This document shows positions 10,364 through 21,400 of a stretch of DNA of 64,000 nt, piece after piece. The stretch is taken from positions 85,394,927 to 85,458,926 of the forward strand of contig OY282495.1 of the NCBI GenBank assembly GCA_958295605.1. Reading direction: 5' to 3'. Each line of letters starts with the position of its first letter. Positions within the stretch are counted from its first letter, which is position 1. The notes beneath the pieces are model-generated. The model saw nothing but the letters and a program-made list of their open reading frames with translations, was not told the DNA's origin and did no database searches. The translations under genes and the position numbers were made by a program. This stretch comes from Ajuga chamaepitys (taxonomy: Eukaryota; Streptophyta; Magnoliopsida; Lamiales; Lamiaceae).

Positions 10364-11924
10364 TATGTTATATAATTTGGGTGTATTATATAAGAAAATG
10401 CATACACATTTTCGAATTTAATGACAATTAAAATATAAGTTATCGTAATTTGTCCATCATTACATAAGGAAACCGATACATAATCTTCCAAAAAGAGCCC
10501 ATATCATATGTGTAAAAATATTCAAACGCAATCATCCTAGACAGCAATTTTAATTAACATAAACATGCCTGTTAAATCAGCTGATTCCAAAAAAGAGTTA
10601 ATATTCCATCCAAAAAAGAGTTAATATTTTTTCTTCGCATAATTTTACTAAAAATGGCACAAAATTTCCAAAATTAGCGTCCATCAAACTTTCTTTAAAA
10701 ATTACACATTTTTTTCAAAAATCGACGTCCATCAGACTTTCTTTAGGTTGTTATTTTGTTGCTCTTTAATAATGCAGATAAGCGGAGTTATTCCAATATT
10801 AAGCGCAAGTTGAATTTGAAGGATGTCGATGTTATTAAATTTGCTTCATTCACTTTTATGTATTTATAAGATACTAAACAAGGAACCGAAACTAAATCCG
10901 TCTCTCAGAATAATTATTTTAAGTTCAAATCCAAGTCCATGGACAAAATGAGAAAGATCAGGGTCAGTCAGTGATTTGTTTTGTCTCATGCATCATTCGT
11001 CTAATCTCTTTTTACATGAGTTAGCCTTTTAATTTCTTTCAAAATTTTTTATTTTAGTTTTATTTTTCGTTCTCCAGATACCTTTAACACCGGTGGATAA
11101 AAAGACGTAAGGTGTTGGGCTATGAACATATTATGTAGAGTGTGTGCAACAATTGAGTCGTATCTTCAAGATATATTGTTTTGTCTTCGATATCTAATAT
11201 AATATGTAGGACTTTGCTATTTGGGCAGAATTTGTCCAGGCTGAATTTTTTTCTTAAATTTTTTTCCTTAAACCTGACTCTCATTTTGGATAATGCTTTT
11301 TCCTTTCTCTTTTTCTACAATGAGACTATTATTATGAAACGTAAAAAATATTATTTTTCGACAAAAGTCATATATAATTTCTCATATCTTATCATGTTTA
11401 TATTTATATAAACATACTATGAGCGTAGATAATTAATAAATTTTATTATATATATATTTTTTACAATAATATTAAAATATTCTTTTATTTTGATCAAATA
11501 TTCTACTTTTTCACAAATTGTGCATCACTAGTTAATAAAGTAAAGTTAATTAGTACTTTTATTACTTTATTCCACGTTTGAGGAATTGTATTGCATAAGC
11601 TGCGACATACTAATGAAGAATATGATTCGCTTTCTTCTAACTTTAATTCTTACAAAAGTCGATTTATAATAAACGTACACTTTAACTCTTCCTCTAGGCC
11701 CATCAGTTACGATCCGAATTTTCTGTTATAGTATGTGGTTCATCCTTTATTACATTTAATTCATTAAATGATACTGTATATATTAATTTATGATCTCATG
11801 TCATATACGTGTTTGTTAGTGAATGTGGTGAAACAGAAGATGTAACACCAAATGTAACGGATGATCTCAAGGCTTCAGCAATTAATTTTCGAATTGAATA
11901 TATACTTATTATTTAGAAATAAAT
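10364..11924. other. Non-coding AT-rich DNA
   Basis: No gene is recognisable. Near 10588-10630 the phrase CCAAAAAAGAGTTAATATT occurs twice in tandem, and near 10665-10745 GTCCATCAAACTTTCTTTA recurs with one change. Frames here are low-complexity Phe/Leu/Ile translations. Confidence 0.55.
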
Positions 11925-11933
11925 TATAATAAC

Positions 11934-12211
11934 ACGAATTTGATCATACGTTTATTCGGTGGACATCACTTTATATGTCCACTGCTTATGTGGCACGCCA
12001 AATAAGCATGGGAGGCTACCACAATTTAAATAATTTTATTCAATTGGAAATGGTAAACAAATTAAGGGAACTAGATAATTATTAGAAATAGTAAACAAAT
12101 TAAGGAAACGAAAACAAATACATTATGGTGGGCTTTACTACTTATGTGGCGCGCCACATGAGTGGTGATCATATAAAATGATGCCCAACAATGGGCATAT
12201 GATCAATTCCG
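11934..12211. mobile_element. Mutator-like MITE with 9-bp target duplication
   Basis: Inverted arms of about 75 bases match throughout, for example TTGATCATA then CATCA-TTTATATG then CTCATGTGGCGCGCC. The element is flanked by TATAATAAC at 11925-11933 and 12212-12220. A perfect 9-bp duplication together with long TIRs is the signature of a Mutator-like element. It is 278 bp and non-coding. Confidence 0.85.
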
Positions 12212-12621
12212 TATAATAACAATACTTAAATAAATTTCATTTATTATTTAAAACTCAAACATACATTTAGTTAGTTCATATCTTTAACATATGCAAATAA
12301 CCACAAATGATTATATTAATCACATATGTGAAAACAAATATAAAGATAATAACAAACAACATATATGGAAAGTCCCTCTTCGCCCTTATTTTTTTTTATC
12401 AAAAATAAAGAATCTTATTACTTAAACAATGTTGATAAGTACAAGACTCTTGATCTAATCAGTAAAATTATGATTCATTTAAACAGGCGGATGGGTTGAA
12501 GAAAAAGAGGGACAAAAAAATGCATCTAAGTGATTAGCAACTGAAGAAAGCCTTGTTTCGTTACTGCATGCACGACAAGTAAAGAATCGAAAACTACCAC
12601 TACCATACCGAACAATGGTAC
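12212..12621. other. Non-coding spacer
   Basis: AT-rich sequence with no recognisable gene, RNA or repeat structure, lying between the Mutator-like MITE and the CACTA element. Confidence 0.5.
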
Positions 12622-13110
12622 CACTACAACATAAATGGGCTTGAGTCGATCGTTTAATTTATTCTTGATAACGAATAAGTAAATCTTTAGGTGCTATAAT
12701 AAATTATTATTTTTGTAGGCTTGAGTCGATCGTTTTCACCGCTTATGTTACAGATATTCTATTGTGATAGTTAAGATGTAACACAGGAGACAAATAAAAA
12801 TTAAAGTCACATGAGAAAAATAAATCTACAAATATTTAATTAGTCTAAAATAAATTAAATAATTATATTAATTACAAGTGTTACTTATTTATAAGTGTTA
12901 CATAAAAATGTTAATTATTCAGAAGTGTTACGTTCAAAGCGTTACATATTCAAAAAGTGTTACGCGAAAATGTTACATATTCGCAAATGTTACAAAAATG
13001 TTACATAAAAGTGTTACATATTCATAAGTGTTACAAAAATGTTACATAAAAGTCTAAAGTTTAAAAGTGTTACAAACAAAGTGTTACCTAAAGTCATATA
13101 TGTTGTAGTG
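12622..13110. mobile_element. Small non-autonomous CACTA element
   Basis: The left end is CACTACAACATAAATG and the inverted right end is CACTACAACATATATG, the CACTA hallmark. The right sub-terminal region (12885-13095) holds about fifteen copies of the word GTTAC, mostly GTGTTAC, spaced 8-20 bases, like the sub-terminal transposase-binding repeats of CACTA elements. The expected 3-bp duplication is not intact (TAC on the left, ATA on the right). No transposase. Confidence 0.7.
12665..12785 (+). repeat. Direct repeat, copy 1
   Basis: It shares CTATAATAAATT, TATTCTATTGTGATAGTTAAG and GATGTAACA in order with 13660-13775, about 1 kb downstream. This copy lies within the CACTA element; the other lies outside it. 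Confidence 0.65.
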
Positions 13111-13599
13111 ATATGAAAAGAAATATATACACGATTTTTTGTTGTAACATGAACAAACTATTCTCATGATTAAATTCTTACAAAACTACAATCTAACTTA
13201 ATTTTATTTTGCATGTTTTAGTATCTAAGTTGATATAAAGTTTTAATTAATTGATTTTCTTTTTCAATTTCGTCCGCCGACACACATACACATATTTATA
13301 ACTTATTCAATATCATACTAACTTGTTACATCAAATTATTTTATATAAATATTAAGACATTATTATTGATTTCAATTGCAATAAGTAGATAATTTTAAGA
13401 TACCTTGAAAAATTAAGTAATTAATTACTTTTTTTTTTTGTGTTTTATAGAATATGAAATTAATTAAAAAATAAACTTACGAACATGAAAGACATGAAAA
13501 AAATTATAAGTCCAATGTTTTACACTCAAAAACTGCATTTAAACTTTTAAGCTACAAAACTCATTTCTTGTTGTTAGTAAAATATGATTATCTATACAG

Positions 13600-13602
<3 letters not shown>

Positions 13603-13648
<46 letters not shown>
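13603..13648 (+). repeat. (CA)n and poly(A) tract
   Basis: A short ACAC run followed by about 35 consecutive A. It could be a retroposon tail, but no retroposon body was recognised next to it. Confidence 0.9.
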
Positions 13649-13649
<1 letters not shown>

Positions 13650-13659
13650 CACTAATAAA

Positions 13660-13775
13660 ATTTATGTTATATAACTAATAAGTAAATCCATAGGTACTAT
13701 AATAAATTGTTATTTTAGTTGTTTGTTTTCATCTTTTCATGTTACGAATGTTCTATAGTGATAGTTAAGATGTAA
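13660..13775 (+). repeat. Direct repeat, copy 2
   Basis: The partner of 12665-12785, ending in GTGATAGTTAAGATGTAACA like the first copy. Confidence 0.65.
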
Positions 13776-13809
13776 CATGTCTATAAAGTTTTTGCCTCAA
13801 AAAGTCATT

Positions 13810-14335
13810 TGTAAAATATAGGGAAAATAGCTAAAATAGTCCATAACTTTTTACTTTTTCGGATTTAGTCCCATAAGTTATTGTTTTTTCGATTTAGTCT
13901 CACATCTCTAGTAATGCTCAATTTTGACCCATTGTTGACCAACTGACCGGAAAAAATCACGTGAACCTTCACGTGCCGACGCGATTTTGGAAATTCCGGC
14001 CAAAATGGTCCCATAACTTTTTACTTATTCGAATTTAGTCCCATAAGCTATTGATTTTTTGATTTAGTCCCGCATCTCTAGTAATTGCTCAATTTTGGTC
14101 CAATTTTGACCAAATGTTGGCCAGTGGACCGGTAAAGGCTACGTGACCTTCATGTTCCGACGCGGTTTTAGAAATGTTGTATATCCAAAATGATCCTAGA
14201 AAAAAACTATATATCTCAAAAAATTAATTAAGTCGTAAAAGAATTGTTATATATATAGATGTATATCCAAAATGATCCTAGAAAACGCTATTTACCTCAA
14301 AAATTAATTAAATTGTAAAAGAACGAGGATTAAAT
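13810..14335 (+). repeat. Two adjacent tandem duplications
   Basis: A unit of about 180 bases (CCATAACTTTTTACTT, then GATTTAGTCCCATAAG, then CTCAATTTTG, then GACGCG) occurs at about 13838-13995 and again at 14011-14175. Directly after it a unit of about 85 bases (TATATCCAAAATGATCCTAG) occurs twice, at about 14170 and 14262. Both are non-coding. The first unit resembles sequence often found in plant transposon arms, but no element ends were found. Confidence 0.75.
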
Positions 14336-14375
14336 TTTCCCTTTACTTGGAAATTTAGTTTAGTTGGTTGAATAT

Positions 14376-15734
14376 TGATACACGTTAATTATGCATATAT
14401 TTAGATCGATTTAGGAATATATTTGATAACATTTACATGTATATTTTGTCGATAGTTGTATATGATCGTCATATTTCCGCTAGTTAACGTGTTTTATTTG
14501 TTTTGAAGCTATTTTGAGTATTTCAGGGTTAAAAGTCGAATTTTACGACTATCGGACGAAATAACAAGTAAAGAGAAGAGGAAACCAGTCTGAACCGGTC
14601 TGAGAATGAACCGATGAAGAACCATCACGACCGTGACAAGAGAAGGCTCGCGGCCGCGACGAAAAGTGGCTAAAAAGTAGATTCAAGGTTGTGCACCCAT
14701 CGCGACCGCGACAAGCTTGTTTCGCGGCTGCGACTAAAGTTCACGTTTTAAGCTTGTTTTAAGTTCAAGTTGTCGCGATCGCGACAAAAGGCCGATTTTT
14801 AAGAAGTTTCCTACTTCAAGTAGGAATTAAGCCCTAGAGACCCCAAGATTCGTCTCGAAGCTTATAAAAAGCATTGAAGCTCGAGTTTTAGAGAAAACAC
14901 ATCATAGTTTCTCATACTTCTACATACATTGGAGTAGAAGATGTGAGAGCAAGGATTGACGAGCAAGACGAGACGAAGATTGAAGAGCCGACTACTCGGA
15001 TTTACCTATTTCTTGTCTAGTCTTTAATTTCATTACAATGTTTCCTTTGAATTCTTGTATTGATTTGATAATAGACATGAGTAGCTAAACTAATCGTGTC
15101 CTAGGGTTAGAGAGTAGGATCTTAGGAAAATGTTTGATTTAATCTTTTGATTTATAGACTCCAGTTTGTGTTATTTATCTATGTGTTTGTTCCTATTTTA
15201 TGATTGAGCATAATCGAATCAATTAGGCTTAGTCTAATCGTTTAACAATTCTGCTTCGAGAGAAAGGAATTGTTAATAGACGTACGACATATCGCGTAGT
15301 TGTCTATGACTGCGTAGGCAAGGGTTAAGGAGTTGTTAGGAGTTGTTACGATCAATTGACTCGAGAAAGTAATTATTCAAATCAATCTACGATTTAGTCG
15401 CTTCGAGAGAAGAATTAAGTTAATTAAGTGCCGCCTAATAGATATTAAAACTGGTTTAGAAGTTTATAAGTTAGAGATTAATCATTCATTAGCGTAATTC
15501 CTGAAATCGACGCCCTAAGATACACTCTCTTTGATTAGAATCACTTTTGTTAATTAATTCGTTTAATAGTTTATATGCAATTTAGTTTAATAATTAATTA
15601 ATCTTTCCAAATTTCCAGTGTCTTAGGGTATCAAACTACGTAAACTTATTCTCTGTGGATCGATTGTGATTTCCACTATATACACCTATACCCGTACACT
15701 TGCGATAATTATGGATTAGGATTAGAGCCTGTCA
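14376..15734 (+). mobile_element. Probable solo LTR of a large Gypsy element
   Basis: The stretch starts TGATACACGTT, carries a TATA box (CTTATAAAAAGC near 14858), and near its end has GTGTCTTAGGGTATC, CTCTGTGGATCGA and TACACTTGCG, phrases typical of Athila/Tat-type LTRs. No primer site, polypurine tract or protein domain adjoins it. Flanks AATAT (14371-14375) and AGTAT (15735-15739) differ at one base, a plausible decayed 5-bp duplication. Four GC-rich near-palindromes (TCGCGACCGCGAC-like) lie at about 14630-14790. The right end is less certain than the left. Confidence 0.6.
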
Positions 15735-15914
15735 AGTATGTCAGTAACTCAGGTCATTTACCAGGGTTGAGTTTCCCCCAACCTCACCCTAATAAAAAAG
15801 GATTATTTTTCCTTTATGCTTATTTTGAGCATATCACTTTCTTTCATTTATTTTATATTTTAAAAAAATATCGATCTAGAACACGAAAGATAAGTTAACT
15901 AAAGCATAAACATA

Positions 15915-17890
15915 TTGTTAAAACTGTTGACTTTACTTTCTCAATCCAAAATGCCCTTTAATATTGGTGGGATTCTTAATTTTGTTTCAGCTTGTTTCAC
16001 TATTAACAAGTTACCTACTGATGTACTTCAGCATAAATCTCATTTTGAAAAGCTTTTCAATAGAACATCTGATTATTCATTCTTGAAGTCTTTTGATTAT
16101 GCTTGTTATCCTTATCTAAGGCCATACAACACAATTAAATTGTAATTTAGGACCTCCAAATGTGTTTTCATAGGATATAGTCTTCTACATAAAGGCTATA
16201 GATGTCTTAGTGATACAGGAAGGTTTTATGTGGCTAGAACAATTAAATTCAATGAAAAGGAGTCTCCTTAAAAAGTTTGTTTACTGTTTCTAAAAAATCC
16301 ACATCACACACTTGTTCTACACATGCTAACACCTTGTTACGTATACTTCCTGTTAATACCGATAATCAGCTTGTAGTCCATAGTTCCAGCGGTGAATCTT
16401 AATCTTCTAATACTAATTCACTTTCGTCTACTCAATCTCCTAGCAATTCTCAAGGGGACATTGATCCACCTGACCCTCCACAAGTAGAAATAACACACAC
16501 TGCTGACACTGTTACATCTTCTGCTTTATCTCTTAACAATCATCCTATGCCCACTAGGTCAAAGCAAGGAATCTTCATTCCCAAAGTGTTTTATACTGTC
16601 ACTAACATTGATAACACTGAACCTAGCAGTTTTTCACAAGCACTGACATCTCAAAAGTGGAAAGTGGTTATGGATAAGGAATACAATGACCTCATAAAAA
16701 AATTGCACTTGGCATTTAGTTCCTTACCAAGAAAATATGAATGTACTAACTGGAAAATGGATGTTTAGGATAAAATACAAGTAAGATTGCTCAATTGGCA
16801 AGTAGAAGGCAAGGCTTGTGGCAAGAGGTTTTCAACAAATAGCTGATGTTAACTACTTTGCCACTTACAGCCATGTCATCAAACCAACCACTATTAGAAT
16901 TGTTATGACCATTGATGTGACAAAAGAGTGACCAATACAACAACTAGATATCAATAATAACTTCCTTAAAGGTGATCTCAAAGAGAAGGTATTTATGATA
17001 CAACCAGAAGAGTAGGTTTCTAAAACTAATCCTAATTTTGTGTGTTAGTTAAAGAAGTCACTTTATGGCTTAAAGCAAGCCTCAAAGACTTAGTATGATA
17101 AACTAGGTGAATTCTTCATTAAAATTAGATATTAGAAGTCCGTTGAAGATTCTTCTCTCTTTTTTAAAAATCAAAACAAGTTTATTGCTTTTGCTTGTTT
17201 AAGTGGATGACACACTTATAACTAGAAACAAAACTAGTGAAGTTAAACATATAATGGATCTTCTTGATAAAGCATTCTCTCTTAAGAATCTAGGGGAAGT
17301 TAACTATATCTTAGATATTGAGGTTCAAAGAAATAGTGAAGGGATATTTTTGGAACAAACTAAATATATTATTGATCTACTGAAATAAGTTTATATGGTT
17401 AATTGTAAACATGTTCTTTCCCCTAGTTGCACTAATATTTAACTTCATGAGAATGACAGTAACAATTTTGATCAACCAACTTTTTATAGAAAAGTTGTTG
17501 GATCATTGCAGTATTTGCAGCTTACTAGACCTGAGATAGCATTCTCAGTTAACAAATTAAGTCAACTCTTACAAGCTTCCTGTAAATCAATGGAAAGCTT
17601 GCAAGAGGGTACTTAGTTGCACCGATGATAGGAAAAATACAACTAGTTATTGCTTTTTTATATGATGAAATCCAATTGTTTGGTGTTCAAGGAAACAAAG
17701 TCTGGTGGTAAGGAGTAGCACTAAGCTGAATACAGAGCCCTTGATTAGCTACCACTGAAATTATGTGGGGGCATAATCTGCTGCAGGAGATTGGGTTCCC
17801 CACTATCAAGCTTACAATTTTGTGGTCTGATAATGCAGGTGCAATATTACTTGCATCCAACTCTGCCATGCACTCAAGAACCAAACTCAT
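15915..17890 (+). pseudogene. Degenerate Copia pol (integrase, RT, RNase H remnants)
   Basis: The order of domains is preserved but the frame is lost. Integrase C-terminal part: TINKLPTDVLQHKSHFEKLF and, after a stop, CVFIGYSLLHKGYRCL (15.9-16.2 kb). A linker with MPTRSKQGIF (16.55 kb). RT pieces: ARLVARGFQQIAD, QLDINNNFLKGDL, KKSLYGLKQASK and DDTLITRNK (16.8-17.2 kb). RNase H: VVGSLQYLQLTRPEIAF and WSDNAGAILLASNSAMHSR (17.5-17.88 kb). At least eight stops and several frameshifts are present. LTRs were not found on either side. Confidence 0.85.
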
Positions 17891-18339
17891 AGAACTTGAC
17901 GGACTTTTCCGGGCCCCTAAAATATTATAATTTTTTCGGGCCCGAATCGACGGACTCTTTCCCCTAACAGAAGGTCCGACCCTGACTTCATGTACTATAC
18001 AATCATCTTGAATATATGAAATACCTTCTTCAATTTGCATAATAACTATTAATGCAGGTCTTAGAATATAACTTATTCAATACAAGACTTAAATGATTTG
18101 AAACTATCGATCCATAAATTTAAAACTATTATAGAACTTGTTTAGAAAGTTTGCGATTGGAATAAGGCACATTGTTCATTGACTTATAAAAAATTAATAG
18201 AGAAAATTGATTAAAAAAATCCGCAGTGACTCACTTTCTTCTCGATTGGTTCACGGTTCTTTTTTTCAGTTTTCCTGTTTTCATTTTCTTTATTACAGAA
18301 AATGAGTATTCACCTTTATAAACGCATAAATATTATTGT
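17891..18339. other. Non-coding spacer between two Copia elements
   Basis: Homology to Copia RNase H stops near 17890. The next 60 bases contain GGGCCC words resembling the ends of GC-rich hAT elements, but no element could be delimited. The rest is AT-rich without genes. Confidence 0.45.
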
Positions 18340-18496
18340 TGTAGAAGGAATTAGATTTCCTCAATTGAGGTTTGATGAGATATCTTCCACTATTTAATAA
18401 TAAGAGATTACAACAAATTACAATAATCACGGAAAGAATTCTAAGTAATATATACAACAAAATTTACAGATTTACTTGACTTAAATATCTCTAATA
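18340..18496 (-). repeat. 3' LTR of the young Copia
   Basis: 157 bp, identical to 23546-23702. It starts TATTAGAG and ends CTTCTACA on the minus strand. The stop codon of the gag-pol frame lies 14-16 bases inside it. Confidence 0.93.
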
Positions 18497-21400
18497 CCCC
18501 CCGTCAAGCGAAGCGGATGTGGAAGGACGTGAAGCTTGGAACGAAAAAGTTCAAATAAAGGACGTGAAACACTCTTGGTGAAAATGTCCGCTATTTGAGA
18601 TGTAGTGGGAACATGCTGAGTAATGAGACGTTGTGCAGTCACTAACTCGCGGACAAAGTGATAATCAATATCAATGTGTTTAGCGTGTTTGTGTGCAATG
18701 GGATTTTGACTGAGAAACAACGCGCTTTTGTTGTCGCAGAGCAATGTGGGCGTAGTGGAAGGTAATGCATGGAGTTCACGAAGAAGATTGGTGACCCAAA
18801 TGACTTCCGAGGATGCATATGCCATTGCACGATATTCAGACTCACAGCTTGAACGAGAGACAGTCGGTTGCTTTTTAGCACTCCAAGACACAAGATTAGG
18901 GCCCAAAAAAATGGAGTAACCATAAGTGGATCGACGAGTATCTAAACACCGAGCCCAATCAGCATCAGAATAAGCGGTGAGAGAAGACGTACCACGGGAA
19001 AAGTGAAGGCCAAAATCAATTGTACCCTTAACATAGCGCAAAATGCGTTTGACCGCTTGAAAGTGATCCGTAGTGGGACTGGACTGAAATTGACTTACAG
19101 TGTTAACGGCAAATGAGAGATCGGGACGAGTGATGGTCAAATATTGGAGAGCACCGACTAGCGAGCGAAATAGTGTAGGGTCTGAGAAAGGCGTGCCGTC
19201 TTTGGGAAGAAGAATGTCAGGAGCTAGAGGTGTAGATACGGGTTTGGAGTCAAGCAAAGCTGCACGAGTAAGAATATCATGAGCATACTTGGATTGAACT
19301 AGAAAAAGACCATGCTCAGTGTACGACACCTCAAGCCCAAGAAAATAATTAAGTTTGCCCAAGTCCTTAATTGCAAATTCATGGCGAATACGATCAATAA
19401 GCCGCATGACAAAAGTGGAATTATTACCAGTGACAATTATGTCATCCACGTAGACCAACAAATATAGAAGTAGAGAACCCTTGCAGTAGATGAAGAGGGA
19501 AGTATCGGATTTGCTCTCGACAAATCCTAAGCTCAGCAAGAATGAACAAAACCGTTGGAACCAGGCCCTGGGAGCCTGTTTGAGGCCATAAATGGCTTTG
19601 TTCAAGCGACACACATGATTTGGACGAAGTGGATCAGAGTAGCCAGGCGGTTGTTCCATATAAACAGGCTTCGTGAGGATCCCATGCAGGAAAGCATTGT
19701 TAACATCTAGCTGGTGGAGAGGCCAATTGCGCATAACAGCTAAGGCAAGAACAATGCGAACAGTAGATGCCTTAACAACTGGACTAAAGGTGTAGTCGTA
19801 GTCAAACCCAGGAAGCTGAGAAAACCCTTGAGCCACTAAACGAGCCTTGTGACGATCAATAGTACCATTAGCTAAATACTTGGTGCGAAAAACCCATTTC
19901 GAACCAATAATATTCTCATGCGAGGGACGAGGAACAAGATCCCATGTTTTATTAGAATGAAGCGCACGAAGTTCGTCATCCATTGCACTAACCCAATGAG
20001 GGAACTTGGAGGCGGATTTAAAACCCTTTGGTTCTTTGCTCGAATGAAGAGTGGAGAGAAAAGCATTATGAGCAAGATAAGTAGTCGAGGGAGGATATTT
20101 TGGTTTGAAAATACCATCTTTTGAGCGAGTTTGCATGGGATGACTCGAGGAAGAGGCAGGCTGCTGTGGTACCGGAGGTGGTGGAGATGGTGATGGCGCA
20201 TGAGGTGATTCCGGTGCTAGAGGCAAGTCAGGTTGTGGTGTTGGAGTATGAGTCGCTGGTAGGGAATCCGGACAAAGCGGACATGGCCTGTGATCTGGCG
20301 AAGGAGACGGGGGCCTAGGAGTATGACCTGAAGTAGCAGGCATGGAAATAGGATGAGGGTCCACAAATGCCGCAAAATCAAGAGAGGCAACTGGAGCATC
20401 TGTCGCAATTTCAGAGAATGGAAAAGAACTTTCGTCGAACTGAGCATGCCAAGAGATATAAAGGCGAGATGTGGAAGGATCTAGGCAGACGAACCCCTTG
20501 TGTTTAGAGCTGTAACCAAGAAAAATGCACGGGACAGACCTAAGTGCCAATTTGTGAGCAGCATAATCACGAAGATACGGGTAAACTCGACAACCAAACA
20601 CATGAAAATTATCATACGCAGGTAATTCTGAGAACAATAACTCATATGGTGACTTGTTCTTCAAAACGGCAGTAGGTAACCTGTTGATAGTATAGACAGC
20701 AGTAGCGAAGGCCTCTACCCAAAAAGTTAAAGGAACAGATGCATGAAATAACATTGATAGACCTGTTTCGGTGATGTGTCTATGCTTCCGCTCAGCCCGA
20801 CCATTCTGAGCGGGAGTGTATGCACATGACATAGTATGAATAATACCACAGTTTTGAAACAAATATTGGAGCCTATTACTCGTAAATTCTGTCCCCCCGT
20901 CCGACTGAAAGCGTTTTATAGTAACCCCAAATTGATTTTCAACCAATTTCTTGAACTTCACAAAAATATCAAATAATTCAGACTTAAGGCGCATCGGATA
21001 AAACCAAGAATAACGCGAAAAATCATCGATAAACACCACATAGTAACGAAAGCCATCAGAAGATGTAACTGGAGACGGACCCCATAAATCACAGTGAATA
21101 ATGTCCAAAACACGATGGGAACGTTTAAAATTTGAGATAAAGGAAATTCTTTTGCTTTTGGCCAATTGGCAAGAAGAACAACTAGTCGGTTTTGGCAAAA
21201 CAGAAGTAAGGGACAAACACCCCAAAGTATTCAACAATTTAATAATATCAAAATTAACATGACCTAGGCGGCGATGCCACAATTCAAATGAGCCACGAAC
21301 ATGACGTTTCTTCAAAGCAGCAAGAAGACCTGTGTGACCGGTTTCTAATATGTAAAGACCGTGTTCACGTCTGCCCCGAGCCAAAGGTAGACCGGTCGAG

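Noticed and set aside
17687..18040. 117-codon minus-strand frame overlapping the end of the decayed Copia
   Set aside because: It is antisense to recognisable Copia RNase H sequence and contains no known motif.
19872..20447. Several frames of 65-109 codons on both strands in the young Copia
   Set aside because: They are shadows of the intact gag-pol frame.
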